A stretch of DNA of 64,000 bases from Desulfomicrobium sp. UBA5193. GTDB lineage: Bacteria > Desulfobacterota > Desulfovibrionia > Desulfovibrionales > Desulfomicrobiaceae. Under the pieces are notes generated by a model that worked only from the letters and a program-made list of their open reading frames with translations, was not told where the DNA came from and did not search any database. The stretch spans positions 1 to 64,000 of the forward strand of contig DHWB01000010.1 of the NCBI GenBank assembly GCA_002412965.1, written 5' to 3'. The position numbers and the translations under genes were made by a program. Shown in pieces: positions 8,194-15,981 of this stretch (position 1 is the stretch's first letter; each line of letters begins with the position of its first letter).

Positions 8194-8364
8194 ATGATAA
8201 AGATCAAACTGACGAAGAGCCTGATCACGCAGAATCCTGGCCAGAGACGAACCGTCAAGGCTCTTGGTTTTACCAAGCTCAACCAGGTCCGCACTCTTCC
8301 CGACAATGAATGTGTTCGAGGGATGATCAATAAAGTTAAGCATCTTGTAGAGGTTATTCAATAA
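8194..8364 (+). CDS. rpmD: 50S ribosomal protein L30
   Basis: A 56-aa frame fills the gap between rpsE and rplO. It starts at ATG 8194 and reads MIKIKLTKSLITQNPGQRRT, followed by KALGFTKLNQVRTLPDNECVR. That is the bacterial L30 pattern: a short strand, a GQRRTV-type turn, LGLxKxxxxV, and an H/VxV ending. Length and operon position match. The TAA overlaps the rplO ATG by one base (TAATG). Confidence 0.96.
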   Translation: MIKIKLTKSLITQNPGQRRTVKALGFTKLNQVRTLPDNECVRGMINKVKHLVEVIQ

Positions 8365-8810
8365 TGAATCTGCATGAATTGTATCCATACCCCGAAGAGC
8401 GCGCCAAGGTTAAAAGATTAGGACGAGGAACTGCGTCTGGTCAGGGCGGTACTTCAGGCAAAGGTCACAAGGGTCAGAATGCTCGAAGCGGTGGTGGCGT
8501 TCCAGCTTGGTTTGAAGGCGGTCAGATGCGTCTGTATCGCAGATTGCCCAAACGTGGTTTTAAGAATCCTTTCCGAGTGACGTACCAGACTCTTAATCTG
8601 TCTACGATTTATGCTGCTTTTGCTGATAAGTCGGAAGTGCTGATCGAAGACCTGTACTTATCCGGTTTGGTTGGCCGGGATCTTCCAGTGAAGGTTCTTG
8701 GCGATGGTGATGCCAGTAAGGCCCTCAAGATTACTGCGCACAAGTTCAGCAAGCAGGCCGTTGAGAAAATCACTGCGGCTGGCGGCGAAGCCATTTCGAT
8801 CGAAGGATAA
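8364..8810 (+). CDS. rplO: 50S ribosomal protein L15
   Basis: L15 is a late large-subunit assembly protein. The 148-aa product shows the Gly-rich N-terminus RLGRGTASGQGGTSGKGHKGQ (read with interruptions at residues 19-40) and a C-terminal SKQAVEKITAAGGEA repeat-like helix typical of the family. It is coupled to rpmD by a one-base overlap and followed by secY after 4 nt. Confidence 0.98.
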   Translation: MNLHELYPYPEERAKVKRLGRGTASGQGGTSGKGHKGQNARSGGGVPAWFEGGQMRLYRRLPKRGFKNPFRVTYQTLNLSTIYAAFADKSEVLIEDLYLSGLVGRDLPVKVLGDGDASKALKITAHKFSKQAVEKITAAGGEAISIEG

Positions 8811-8814
8811 CATT

Positions 8815-10128
8815 GTGAGTATATCCAAAGGCGCAAATACTGGTATGTCAGAGCTGAAAAGCAAGTTCATTTGGACTTTCCTTTTGTTGGCTGTTTTCCG
8901 TGTAGGAGTACATCTGCCAATACCGGGGGTTGATGGCAATGCTCTCGCAGATTTTTTTGCCAACGCCCAAAACACTCTTTTTGGCTTGTTTGATATGTTT
9001 TCGGGCGGCGGATTGATGAATCTGTCCATTTTTGCTCTTGGGATAATGCCGTATATTTCCGCATCGATCATCATCCAACTTTTGACCGTCGTCAGTCCTG
9101 AACTCAAAAGGCTGAGTAAAGAAGAGGGCGCGGCCGGGAAGAAGAAGATTACGCAATACACCCGTTACGGAACGGTGCTTATTTCTGTGATTCAGGGCCT
9201 TGGAATCGCCATCGGCGTAGAAAGCATGACGAGCCCCACAGGGGCTCCCATTGTCTATATGCCAGGATGGGGATTCCGGTTGATCACGGTGTTGACTCTG
9301 ACAGCCGGCACCGTTTTCATCATGTGGCTGGGCGAAAAAATCACGGAAAAAGGGATTGGTAACGGGATAAGCCTCATTATCTGCGCAGGCATCATTTCCG
9401 GCCTGCCGAGTGGTATAGGTAAATCCTACCGTCTTGTTTCTGCTGGAGATGTTTCGCTGTTCACGGTTTTGCTTGTTGTGATTGTCATGGCAGGTGTTTT
9501 GGTGGGGATCACCTTCATGGAGCGTGCGCAGAGACGGATACCCATCCATTACGCCAAGCGCATGGTCGGCCGGAAAATGTATGGTGGGCAGACAAGTCAT
9601 CTGCCGTTGCGGATAAACACGGCAGGAGTCATCCCGCCGATTTTTGCCTCATCGATTCTGATGTTCCCCGCAACGATCGCTAATTTTTCAAATGTTGAAA
9701 TTCTGAACAAGATGTCTGACTATTTCAGGCCAGATTCATTAGTTTACAATATTTGTTTTGTTAGTTTCATCGTATTTTTCTGTTTTTTTTACACAGCCAT
9801 AGTTTTTGATCCCAAGGAAATTTCCGAAAACCTAAAGAAACAAGGGGCTTTTGTTCCGGGAATTCGGCCTGGTTTCAAGACAAACGAGTACATAGACAGG
9901 GTTCTGACACGTTTGACTTTGTGGGGAGCTTTGTATATCTCGACCGTCTGTGTTTTGCCGATGGTTTTGATGAGTCAGTTTAATGTCCCCTTTTATTACG
10001 GGGGAACGTCACTGCTGATTGTTGTTGGCGTGTCCATGGATACCATGGCTCAAGTCCAATCGCATATGATTTCTGGCAGATATGACGGCTTGCTGGCCAA
10101 GGCTAAAATCAAGGGCAGACAGGGTTGA
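8815..10128 (+). CDS. secY: Protein translocase subunit SecY (GTG start)
   Basis: SecY is the channel of the SecYEG translocon in the inner membrane. The GTG at 8815, with AAGGA about 7 nt upstream, gives 437 aa, the normal size. A later in-frame ATG at 8845 would give 427 aa. Ten hydrophobic segments can be followed, beginning WTFLLLAVFRVGVHLPIPGVD (read across residues 19-39), the SecY signature. Cytoplasmic loop residues with ERAQRRIP precede the pore region. The stop overlaps the map TTG by 4 nt. Confidence 0.97.
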   Translation: MSISKGANTGMSELKSKFIWTFLLLAVFRVGVHLPIPGVDGNALADFFANAQNTLFGLFDMFSGGGLMNLSIFALGIMPYISASIIIQLLTVVSPELKRLSKEEGAAGKKKITQYTRYGTVLISVIQGLGIAIGVESMTSPTGAPIVYMPGWGFRLITVLTLTAGTVFIMWLGEKITEKGIGNGISLIICAGIISGLPSGIGKSYRLVSAGDVSLFTVLLVVIVMAGVLVGITFMERAQRRIPIHYAKRMVGRKMYGGQTSHLPLRINTAGVIPPIFASSILMFPATIANFSNVEILNKMSDYFRPDSLVYNICFVSFIVFFCFFYTAIVFDPKEISENLKKQGAFVPGIRPGFKTNEYIDRVLTRLTLWGALYISTVCVLPMVLMSQFNVPFYYGGTSLLIVVGVSMDTMAQVQSHMISGRYDGLLAKAKIKGRQG

Positions 10129-10889
10129 AAAAACATAGAGGCATTTTTCTGAAAAATGATCAGGAAATTGCCATACTCCGAGAAGCAAACCGAATAGCAG
10201 GTACAATACTTGATGAGCTTGGCCGTAAAGTTGTCCCAGGTGTAACAACTTGGGAATTGGAAGAGATAGCCAATCAACTATGTACTCAATTCAACGTTAC
10301 TCCGGCATTTAAGGGTTATCTGGATTTTCCGTATGCCCTTTGTTGTTCCGTCAATGAAGAGATTGTGCATGGGTTTCCATCACACCGTGTGCTTCTTGAC
10401 GGAGATATTTTGTCGATAGATTTCGGTGTTAAGTTTCAAGGTTTTTACGGAGACACCGCGAGAACCTATCCTGTAGGAAATATTAGTGAAGGCGCGGCCC
10501 ATTTGCTGGATGTTACGCTTCAGTCTCTTTTCAAGGGCATTGAGCAGGCTGTTCCAGGAAATGACCTTTACGATATATCCCGGGCTGTACAGGATTGCGT
10601 TGAGACTCAAGGGTATTCCGTTATAAAGCGATTTGTTGGGCATGGGATAGGTCGGATGCTTCATGAGAAGCCAGAGGTCCCCAATTTTGTACCCAGAAAT
10701 TGCTCAAGATTGCCTTTGAAGCCGGGAATGGTGATTGCAATAGAGCCAATGGTTGCCATGGGGTCTGACCAGGTCGAAATCCTCTCCGACGGTTGGACTG
10801 CAGTAACCAAAGATCGAAGCCTTTCTGCTCATTTTGAACATTCAGTGGCAATTACCAAGGACGGACCATTCATTCTCAGCCAAGTGTGA
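10125..10889 (+). CDS. map: Type I methionine aminopeptidase (TTG start)
   Basis: The enzyme removes the N-terminal Met from new proteins in the cytosol. The 254-aa protein has the pita-bread ligands: Asp in SIDFGVKFQGFYGDTA (two Asp), His in GHGIGRMLHEKP, Glu in IEPM and Glu in HFEHSVAI. No ATG is in frame near the start, so TTG 10125, which overlaps the secY stop by 4 nt, is used. The order secY-map is common, but adk and infA, often present here, are absent. Confidence 0.97.
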   Translation: MKKHRGIFLKNDQEIAILREANRIAGTILDELGRKVVPGVTTWELEEIANQLCTQFNVTPAFKGYLDFPYALCCSVNEEIVHGFPSHRVLLDGDILSIDFGVKFQGFYGDTARTYPVGNISEGAAHLLDVTLQSLFKGIEQAVPGNDLYDISRAVQDCVETQGYSVIKRFVGHGIGRMLHEKPEVPNFVPRNCSRLPLKPGMVIAIEPMVAMGSDQVEILSDGWTAVTKDRSLSAHFEHSVAITKDGPFILSQV

Positions 10890-10928
10890 CTTGGGTTGAG
10901 TTTCAATTGAAAATCTTCGGGGGATTCA

Positions 10929-11042
10929 ATGAAAGTTAGACCTTCAGTTCGTAAAATTTGTCCCAAATGCAAGGTGATCAAGCGCAAAGGCGTTCTCCGG
11001 GTAATTTGTGACAATACACGACATAAACAAAGACAGGGTTAA
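10929..11042 (+). CDS. rpmJ: 50S ribosomal protein L36
   Basis: A 37-aa frame from ATG 10929 begins MKVRPSVRKICPKCKVIKRK and continues with CDNTRHKQRQG. It contains CxxC, then Cys-x4-His, the zinc ligands of C+ L36. It was found by translating the gap between map and rpsM. L36 is the smallest large-subunit protein. A TCGGGGGA stretch upstream serves as ribosome-binding site. Confidence 0.98.
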   Translation: MKVRPSVRKICPKCKVIKRKGVLRVICDNTRHKQRQG

Positions 11043-11057
11043 GGATAGGGGGATATT

Positions 11058-11429
11058 GTGGCAAGATTAGTTGGTGTAGATTTGCCGAGAAATAAAAGGC
11101 TCGATATTGCATTGACATATATTTATGGCATCGGCCGAGCTACAGCTCTCAAAATCCTTGATGCTACAGGTATTGATTGGACCAAAAACAGTGATGAACT
11201 CACTGCTGACGATATCAACACCCTGCGTAAAGAATTGGAAGCCAAGTACAAAGTCGAAGGTGATTTGCGCCGCGAGGTTGTGGCGAACATCAAACGGCTT
11301 ATGGATATCGGTTGCTACAGAGGGTTGAGACATCGACGCGGCTTGCCATGTCGTGGACAGCGTACGCATACCAATGCGCGCACACGAAAGGGTCCACGCA
11401 GAGCCATTGTTGGTAAGAAGAAAAAGTAA
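11058..11429 (+). CDS. rpsM: 30S ribosomal protein S13 (GTG start)
   Basis: S13 is a head protein contacting P-site tRNA and bridging to L5. The 123-aa product starts MARLVGVDLPRNKRLDIALTY from GTG 11058 after an AGGGGG sequence. The C-terminal RHRRGLPCRGQRTHTNARTRKG tail (residues 92-113) is the rRNA-contacting signature. It is the first gene of the alpha-operon block. Confidence 0.99.
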   Translation: MARLVGVDLPRNKRLDIALTYIYGIGRATALKILDATGIDWTKNSDELTADDINTLRKELEAKYKVEGDLRREVVANIKRLMDIGCYRGLRHRRGLPCRGQRTHTNARTRKGPRRAIVGKKKK

Positions 11430-11447
11430 CTGGGTGGAGACAGACAA

Positions 11448-11837
11448 ATGGCAAGACCTCAGAGAGTAATCAAGAAAAAGGAAAAGAGAAATATCCCAAC
11501 GGGTATTGCTCATGTGAACAGCACCTTCAATAATACGATTATTACCTTCACCGATCCGACGGGTAATGTTATCAGTTGGGCAAGTTCTGGAGCCTCCGGC
11601 TTCAAGGGATCTCGTAAGAATACCCCCTTTGCGGCCCAGAAAGCAGCTGAGACTGCTGCTCGCAAGGCGATGGACTGCGGCATGCGTTCCGTTGGCATTC
11701 TTGTGAAGGGACCAGGCTCTGGACGCGAGTCCGCAATGCGTGCGATCAATGCAGTTGGTTTGCGCGTCGCTTTTATCCGCGACGTGACCCCCATTCCGCA
11801 CAACGGATGTCGTCCGCCCAAACGTCGTAGAGTATAG
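11448..11837 (+). CDS. rpsK: 30S ribosomal protein S11
   Basis: S11 lies in the platform of the small subunit at the mRNA exit. The 129-aa protein has GIAHVNSTFNNTIITFTDPTG near the start and ends VTPIPHNGCRPPKRRRV, the usual family termini. The Asn-Gly in PHNG is the site of isoaspartate formation in E. coli S11. Spacing to rpsD is 12 nt. Confidence 0.99.
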   Translation: MARPQRVIKKKEKRNIPTGIAHVNSTFNNTIITFTDPTGNVISWASSGASGFKGSRKNTPFAAQKAAETAARKAMDCGMRSVGILVKGPGSGRESAMRAINAVGLRVAFIRDVTPIPHNGCRPPKRRRV

Positions 11838-11849
11838 GGGGAATTTACC

Positions 11850-12476
11850 TTGGCTAGATATACAGGCCCTAAATGCAGAATATGTCGCAGAGAAGGCGGA
11901 AAGCTTTTTCTTAAAGGCGACAGATGTTATACAGATAAGTGTGCTTTTGAGCGTCGTGCCTATGCGCCTGGCGATCATGGAAAGGCACGCAAGAAGCCTA
12001 GCGATTACGCTTTGCAGTTGCGTGAGAAGCAGAAAGTCAGAAAGATGTATGGAATTCTTGAAGGTCAGTTCCGGAGATATTTCGAAGAAGCTGAGCGTCG
12101 CAAAGGAATCACCGGTACGAACTTGCTGACTTTGCTCGAGACGCGCCTTGATAATGTCGCGTACAAGCTTGGCTTTGCGAATTCACGCAGCCAGGCCAGG
12201 CAGATGGTTCGTCATGGTCTTTTCACCCTCAATGGTCGTCGTGTCAGCGTACCTTCGATTCAGGTGAAGACGGGTGATGTTCTTGAAGTGCGTGATCGCA
12301 CCAAGAAGAACCTCGTTATCACTGAAGCCCTGGAAGTTGTCGCTCGTCGTGGCGTGCCTGCATGGCTTGAGATCGATGCTCCTGCCCTCAAGGGATCTGT
12401 AAAGGCTCTTCCTACCAGAGAAGATATAACGTTCCCCATGACAGAGCAGCTGATTGTTGAACTCTACTCCAAATAA
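11850..12476 (+). CDS. rpsD: 30S ribosomal protein S4, zinc-binding type (TTG start)
   Basis: S4 is a 16S rRNA assembly initiator and, in E. coli, the repressor of the alpha operon. The 208-aa protein starts at TTG 11850 (MARYTGPKCRICRREGG). It keeps four N-terminal cysteines (C9, C12 and a later CYTDKC pair), the zinc-binding C+ form. The S4 RNA-binding domain follows (RLDNVAYKLGFANSRSQARQMV). Confidence 0.98.
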   Translation: MARYTGPKCRICRREGGKLFLKGDRCYTDKCAFERRAYAPGDHGKARKKPSDYALQLREKQKVRKMYGILEGQFRRYFEEAERRKGITGTNLLTLLETRLDNVAYKLGFANSRSQARQMVRHGLFTLNGRRVSVPSIQVKTGDVLEVRDRTKKNLVITEALEVVARRGVPAWLEIDAPALKGSVKALPTREDITFPMTEQLIVELYSK

Positions 12477-12488
12477 AGGGCGGTAAAC

Positions 12489-13535
12489 ATGAGTTCTACG
12501 TATAGCGGAGACAAAAAAGTTTACGTCCGAAATTGGGCAGAGCTTGTCAGGCCGGAGCAACTGGAAAAGGATTCGAAGTGCAGCGACATGTACGGTCGTT
12601 TCGTGTGCGAACCTCTGGAAAGAGGTTTTGGCACGACGATTGGCAACGCGTTGCGTCGAGTTCTTCTTTCTTCTCTCCAGGGGGCCGCGCCTGTTTCGGT
12701 CAAGATTCAAGGCATTCAGCATGAATTTACGACCATTCCGGGCGTCAACGAAGATGTCACTGATGTAGTTCTGAATCTTAAGCAATTGCGCGTGGCGATG
12801 AATACTCCTGAACCGCAGCGGGTTCAACTCCTTGCTAACGTCAAGGGTGAAGTTACGGCATCCGCAATTGTTGAAAACCAGCACATCAAGATACTCAATC
12901 CTGAACTGCACATTGCGACCCTGTCTGAAGATATCGACTTGGTTCTGGATTTGGAATTCAGAATGGGCAAGGGATATGTCCCGGCTGAGATGCACGAAGA
13001 TTTGGACAATGAGATTGGTGTGATTACGCTTGATTCGAGCTTTTCACCCATTCGTAAGGTTGCGTATGCGGTCGAGCAGGCTCGTGTCGGCCAAATGACC
13101 AACTACGACAAATTGATTATCGAGGTTTGGACCGACGGCTCTATTACTCCCGACGATGCCCTTGCTTATAGCGCCAAGATTCTTAAGGAACAGCTGACCG
13201 TGTTCATCAATTTTGATGAGGGTTCGGCAGATATTGAGAAGGCTAAATCCAAGCCGCAAGATAAAGTCAACGAAAACCTTTTCAAGAATATCGAGGATCT
13301 CGAACTCCCTGTCAGGGCAAGTAACTGCCTTAAGAGCGCCGGCATTCATATTGTCGGCGAGTTGGTCCAAAAGACCGAGGCGGATCTGCTCAAGACGAAG
13401 AATTTCGGCCGCAAGTCTTTGGAAGACATTCGCCGTGTTCTTGAAAGCATGGGGCTGGATTTTGGAATCAGAGTCGATAATTTTGATGAATTGTACCAGG
13501 ATTGGTTAAAGAGGAACGAAGAAGATGAGGCATAG
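12489..13535 (+). CDS. rpoA: DNA-directed RNA polymerase subunit alpha
   Basis: The alpha dimer scaffolds RNA polymerase, and its C-terminal domain touches UP elements and activators. The 348-aa protein has the N-terminal assembly domain (GTTIGNALRRVLLSSLQGAA), a linker near residues 245-270, and the C-terminal helix-hairpin-helix domain (LPVRASNCLKSAGIHIVGEL to LKTKNFGRKSLEDI). It overlaps rplQ by 11 nt, the final gene of the superoperon. Confidence 0.99.
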   Translation: MSSTYSGDKKVYVRNWAELVRPEQLEKDSKCSDMYGRFVCEPLERGFGTTIGNALRRVLLSSLQGAAPVSVKIQGIQHEFTTIPGVNEDVTDVVLNLKQLRVAMNTPEPQRVQLLANVKGEVTASAIVENQHIKILNPELHIATLSEDIDLVLDLEFRMGKGYVPAEMHEDLDNEIGVITLDSSFSPIRKVAYAVEQARVGQMTNYDKLIIEVWTDGSITPDDALAYSAKILKEQLTVFINFDEGSADIEKAKSKPQDKVNENLFKNIEDLELPVRASNCLKSAGIHIVGELVQKTEADLLKTKNFGRKSLEDIRRVLESMGLDFGIRVDNFDELYQDWLKRNEEDEA

Positions 13536-13938
13536 AAAATCTGGTCGAAAACTGGGGCGCACGTGGGAGCACCGCAAGGCCCTGATGAAGAATATGGCTC
13601 GCTCTTTGGTCGAACACGAAAGGATTCGCACTACTGAATCTAAGGCCAAGGAATTGAGTATTTTTGCTGACAAGCTCATCACCATGGCCCTTCAAGATAC
13701 CTTGCATGCCCGCAGACAGGCATTTTCGGTTCTTGGCAGCCACCATAGTGTCAAAAAGCTTTTTGATGAGATTGGGCCTCGCTTCAAGGAAGTACCTGGC
13801 GGGTATACCCGAGTCGTCAAGTTTGGCATCCCCCGAGTCGGCGACAGTGCCCCAATGGCACTCATCGAATTTACTCGCTTGAGTGATCGATTCGCAGAGG
13901 GATCCTCCTCGACTGAGGCCACCCCGGTCGAAGCATAA
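13525..13938 (+). CDS. rplQ: 50S ribosomal protein L17
   Basis: L17 lies at the bottom of the large subunit near the tunnel exit. The 137-aa product begins MRHRKSGRKLGRTWEHRKAL, invariant in the family, and has TTESKAKELSIFADKLITMA next. The start lies inside the end of rpoA (11-nt overlap). A strong intrinsic terminator follows 10 nt after the stop, ending the superoperon. Confidence 0.99.
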   Translation: MRHRKSGRKLGRTWEHRKALMKNMARSLVEHERIRTTESKAKELSIFADKLITMALQDTLHARRQAFSVLGSHHSVKKLFDEIGPRFKEVPGGYTRVVKFGIPRVGDSAPMALIEFTRLSDRFAEGSSSTEATPVEA

Positions 13939-13948
13939 AGACAGTTCT

Positions 13949-13978
13949 AAATAAGGCAGCCACGCTGCCTTATTTTTT
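13949..13978 (+). terminator. Intrinsic terminator of the ribosomal superoperon
   Basis: A perfect 12-bp inverted repeat, AAATAAGGCAGC (13949-13960) and GCTGCCTTATTT (13964-13975) with a CAC loop, merges into a run of six T. It lies just after rplQ and before the LysR gene. Confidence 0.93.
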
Positions 13979-14020
13979 GCGACAATGCATCGTTTTTATC
14001 TATACCAGGAATAAGCATTC

Positions 14021-14938
14021 ATGGATATCCGAAAGATAGAGGCATTTTCCAAAGTTTTTGAACATTGCAGTTTTTCAAAGGCTGGGAAGGCTCTGTACCT
14101 CTCACAGCCAACAATAAGCGCTCATGTGGCCGCTTTGGAACAAGAGCTTGAGGTCCAGCTTTTTGACCGCATCGGCAGAACTGTCGTGCCTACAAAGGCC
14201 GGAGAAGTGCTTTATCAGCACGCCCAGAAAATATTTGAGGCTTCGGAACTTGCGATTACGGAGCTCAGAAAGTTGCAGGATCGGATCACGGGAAAGCTTG
14301 ATCTTGGTGGAAGTACCATTCCGGCAAATTACATCATGCCCGAGATTCTGGCGAAGTTTTGGCAGAAATATCCTGAAGTGGTCATGGATTTACGTATTGG
14401 TGATTCGGAAGATATCGTCAACCAAATCCGTGATAATTCACTCATGCTTGGCGTGGTTGGAGCCGTATTCGAAGGGCAGGATCTTCACTTTGAACCCATA
14501 GTACGCGATTCACTTGTACTTGTGATGACTCCTGCATTATATGCGAAATACAGGCACCTTGGTGTAGAGAAATTGCTGCGATCTCTGCCTTGGGTCCTGC
14601 GCGAGGATGGCTCTGGAACTCGACTGGCCATGGCATCCAGTTTGGCCAAATTCGGAATAGATATTCATTCGCTGCAAGCAGTCATCGTGGTGCGTAATGC
14701 CGGCGCCATGGCGCGATGTGTTTCTGCTGGCATGGGTGCAGCCATTACGTCCGCTATTACTGTGAATGCTGAACTTGAATCAGGATCTTTGATTTCCGTT
14801 GACCTTCCGGAGCTAAAAATGGATCGTTCCTTTTATGTTGTATTTAATCGGAAAAGGTCACTGTTCCCGGCGGCCATTAAGTTGATTGAATTTTTAAAGA
14901 CAAATACACAAAATTTTCAGGTGAGGTCAGTGTCTTGA
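14021..14938 (+). CDS. LysR-family regulator, selenium-metabolism type
   Basis: A 305-aa LysR-type transcription factor. The winged helix-turn-helix spans about residues 1-60 (FSKAGKALYLSQPTISAHVAALEQEL), followed by a periplasmic-binding-protein-like effector domain. Its TGA overlaps the TTG start of selD, so the two are translationally coupled. I recall that LysR regulators of this type beside selD are annotated as selenium-metabolism associated. Control of selD and the following gene is inferred from position, and the effector is unknown. Confidence 0.88.
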   Translation: MDIRKIEAFSKVFEHCSFSKAGKALYLSQPTISAHVAALEQELEVQLFDRIGRTVVPTKAGEVLYQHAQKIFEASELAITELRKLQDRITGKLDLGGSTIPANYIMPEILAKFWQKYPEVVMDLRIGDSEDIVNQIRDNSLMLGVVGAVFEGQDLHFEPIVRDSLVLVMTPALYAKYRHLGVEKLLRSLPWVLREDGSGTRLAMASSLAKFGIDIHSLQAVIVVRNAGAMARCVSAGMGAAITSAITVNAELESGSLISVDLPELKMDRSFYVVFNRKRSLFPAAIKLIEFLKTNTQNFQVRSVS

Positions 14939-15981
14939 AGCATACGCGATTGGTTGAAACCGTATCTGCCGCTGGTTGAGCTTCCAAATTGTCTCCAGGG
15001 GACCTGGAGCAGGCTTTGCGTGGACTCAACATCCCATTTGACGACCGCATCCTTACCGGGATGGGTAACAGCGAGGATGCCGCTGTGGTCCATTTTCCTC
15101 CAGGCAAGGCACTGGTCCAGACGCTGGATTTCTTTACCCCCATCGTCAACGATCCGTTCCGCTTTGGGCAGATAGCCGCGGCCAATTCCCTTTCCGATAT
15201 CTACGCCATGGGTGCCGAACCGTATTCGGCAATGAATATCGTATGTTTTCCTATAGCGACCATGGACGTCTCCGTACTACGTGAAATACTGCGTGGAGGT
15301 TTGTTCAAGATACAGGAAGCAGGCGCAATGCTGGTTGGGGGGCACAGTGTTCAGGACAAGGAGATCAAATACGGACTGTCTGTCTCGGGTGTTGTGGACC
15401 CTGATCACTATGCGACAAATGCAGGACTGGCCCCGGGAGACGTTCTGCTTCTGACCAAGCCTATCGGGTCCGGAGTCCTCGCCACGGCTATCAAAGCCCA
15501 GTGGGAGGGCAGCAATGACCACGAAGAGGAAGTGTACCGCTGGGCATCCCGGTTGAATCGTTTTCCCGGAGAAGCTGTTGCTGTCTTCGGGTTGCGGGGA
15601 GCTACCGACGTGACCGGTTTTGGCCTTGGCGGACATTTGCTGGAAATGGCCACCGCTTCGCAATGCACGGTTGCTCTTGATGTTTCGGCGGTGCCGCTCA
15701 TGAATCACGCCTTGGAACTGGCCAGCATGGGCCTCTTGCCCCTAGGCAGTCACGCCAACAAGCATTTCTGTCAACAAATTGTCCATTCTTCTGCCGGCCT
15801 TGATCCGGTACTGGTAAATCTGATGTTTGATGCGCAAACCTCTGGAGGCATGGTCCTGGGAGTGCCGCAGGGTAAGGTCAATGAGGTCCGTTCGTGGCTG
15901 TTCGATCGCGGCGAACTGGTCGCGACCATCGGATTTGTGGAATCAACGCGCCTGGACGGAAAGCGGTTAATTCTGTGCTAG
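14935..15981 (+). CDS. selD: Selenophosphate synthase containing selenocysteine (TGA at 14977-14979)
   Basis: SelD makes selenophosphate from selenide and ATP, the selenium donor for tRNA-Sec. Read through the in-frame TGA at 14977, the frame from TTG 14935 gives 348 aa, the family length. It starts MKHTRLVETVSAAG-Sec-ASKLSPGDLEQAL. The Sec is residue 15, aligned with E. coli Cys17, and K18 matches the catalytic Lys20. A GDAAV-like metal site (NSEDAAVVHF) and glycine-rich AIR-synthase folds follow. A start after the TGA (TTG 14989) would delete the active site. The gene overlaps LysR by 4 nt and the downstream gene by 7 nt. Confidence 0.95.
14992..15010 (+). promoter_or_regulatory. Candidate bacterial SECIS hairpin in selD
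   Basis: Thirteen nucleotides after the TGA, CTCCAGG (14993-14999) and CCTGGAG (15003-15009) form a perfect 7-bp stem with a short G-rich loop. Position and size match the SelB-binding hairpin needed for UGA-to-Sec recoding in bacteria. The sequence also encodes SPGDLE, so it serves both roles. Confidence 0.75.

Noticed and set aside
14989..15981. selD annotated from TTG 14989 as a TGA-truncated or pseudogene form
   Set aside because: It would lose the catalytic residue and N-terminal Lys. The in-frame TGA aligns with the active-site position and a SECIS-like hairpin follows, so selenocysteine is the better reading.
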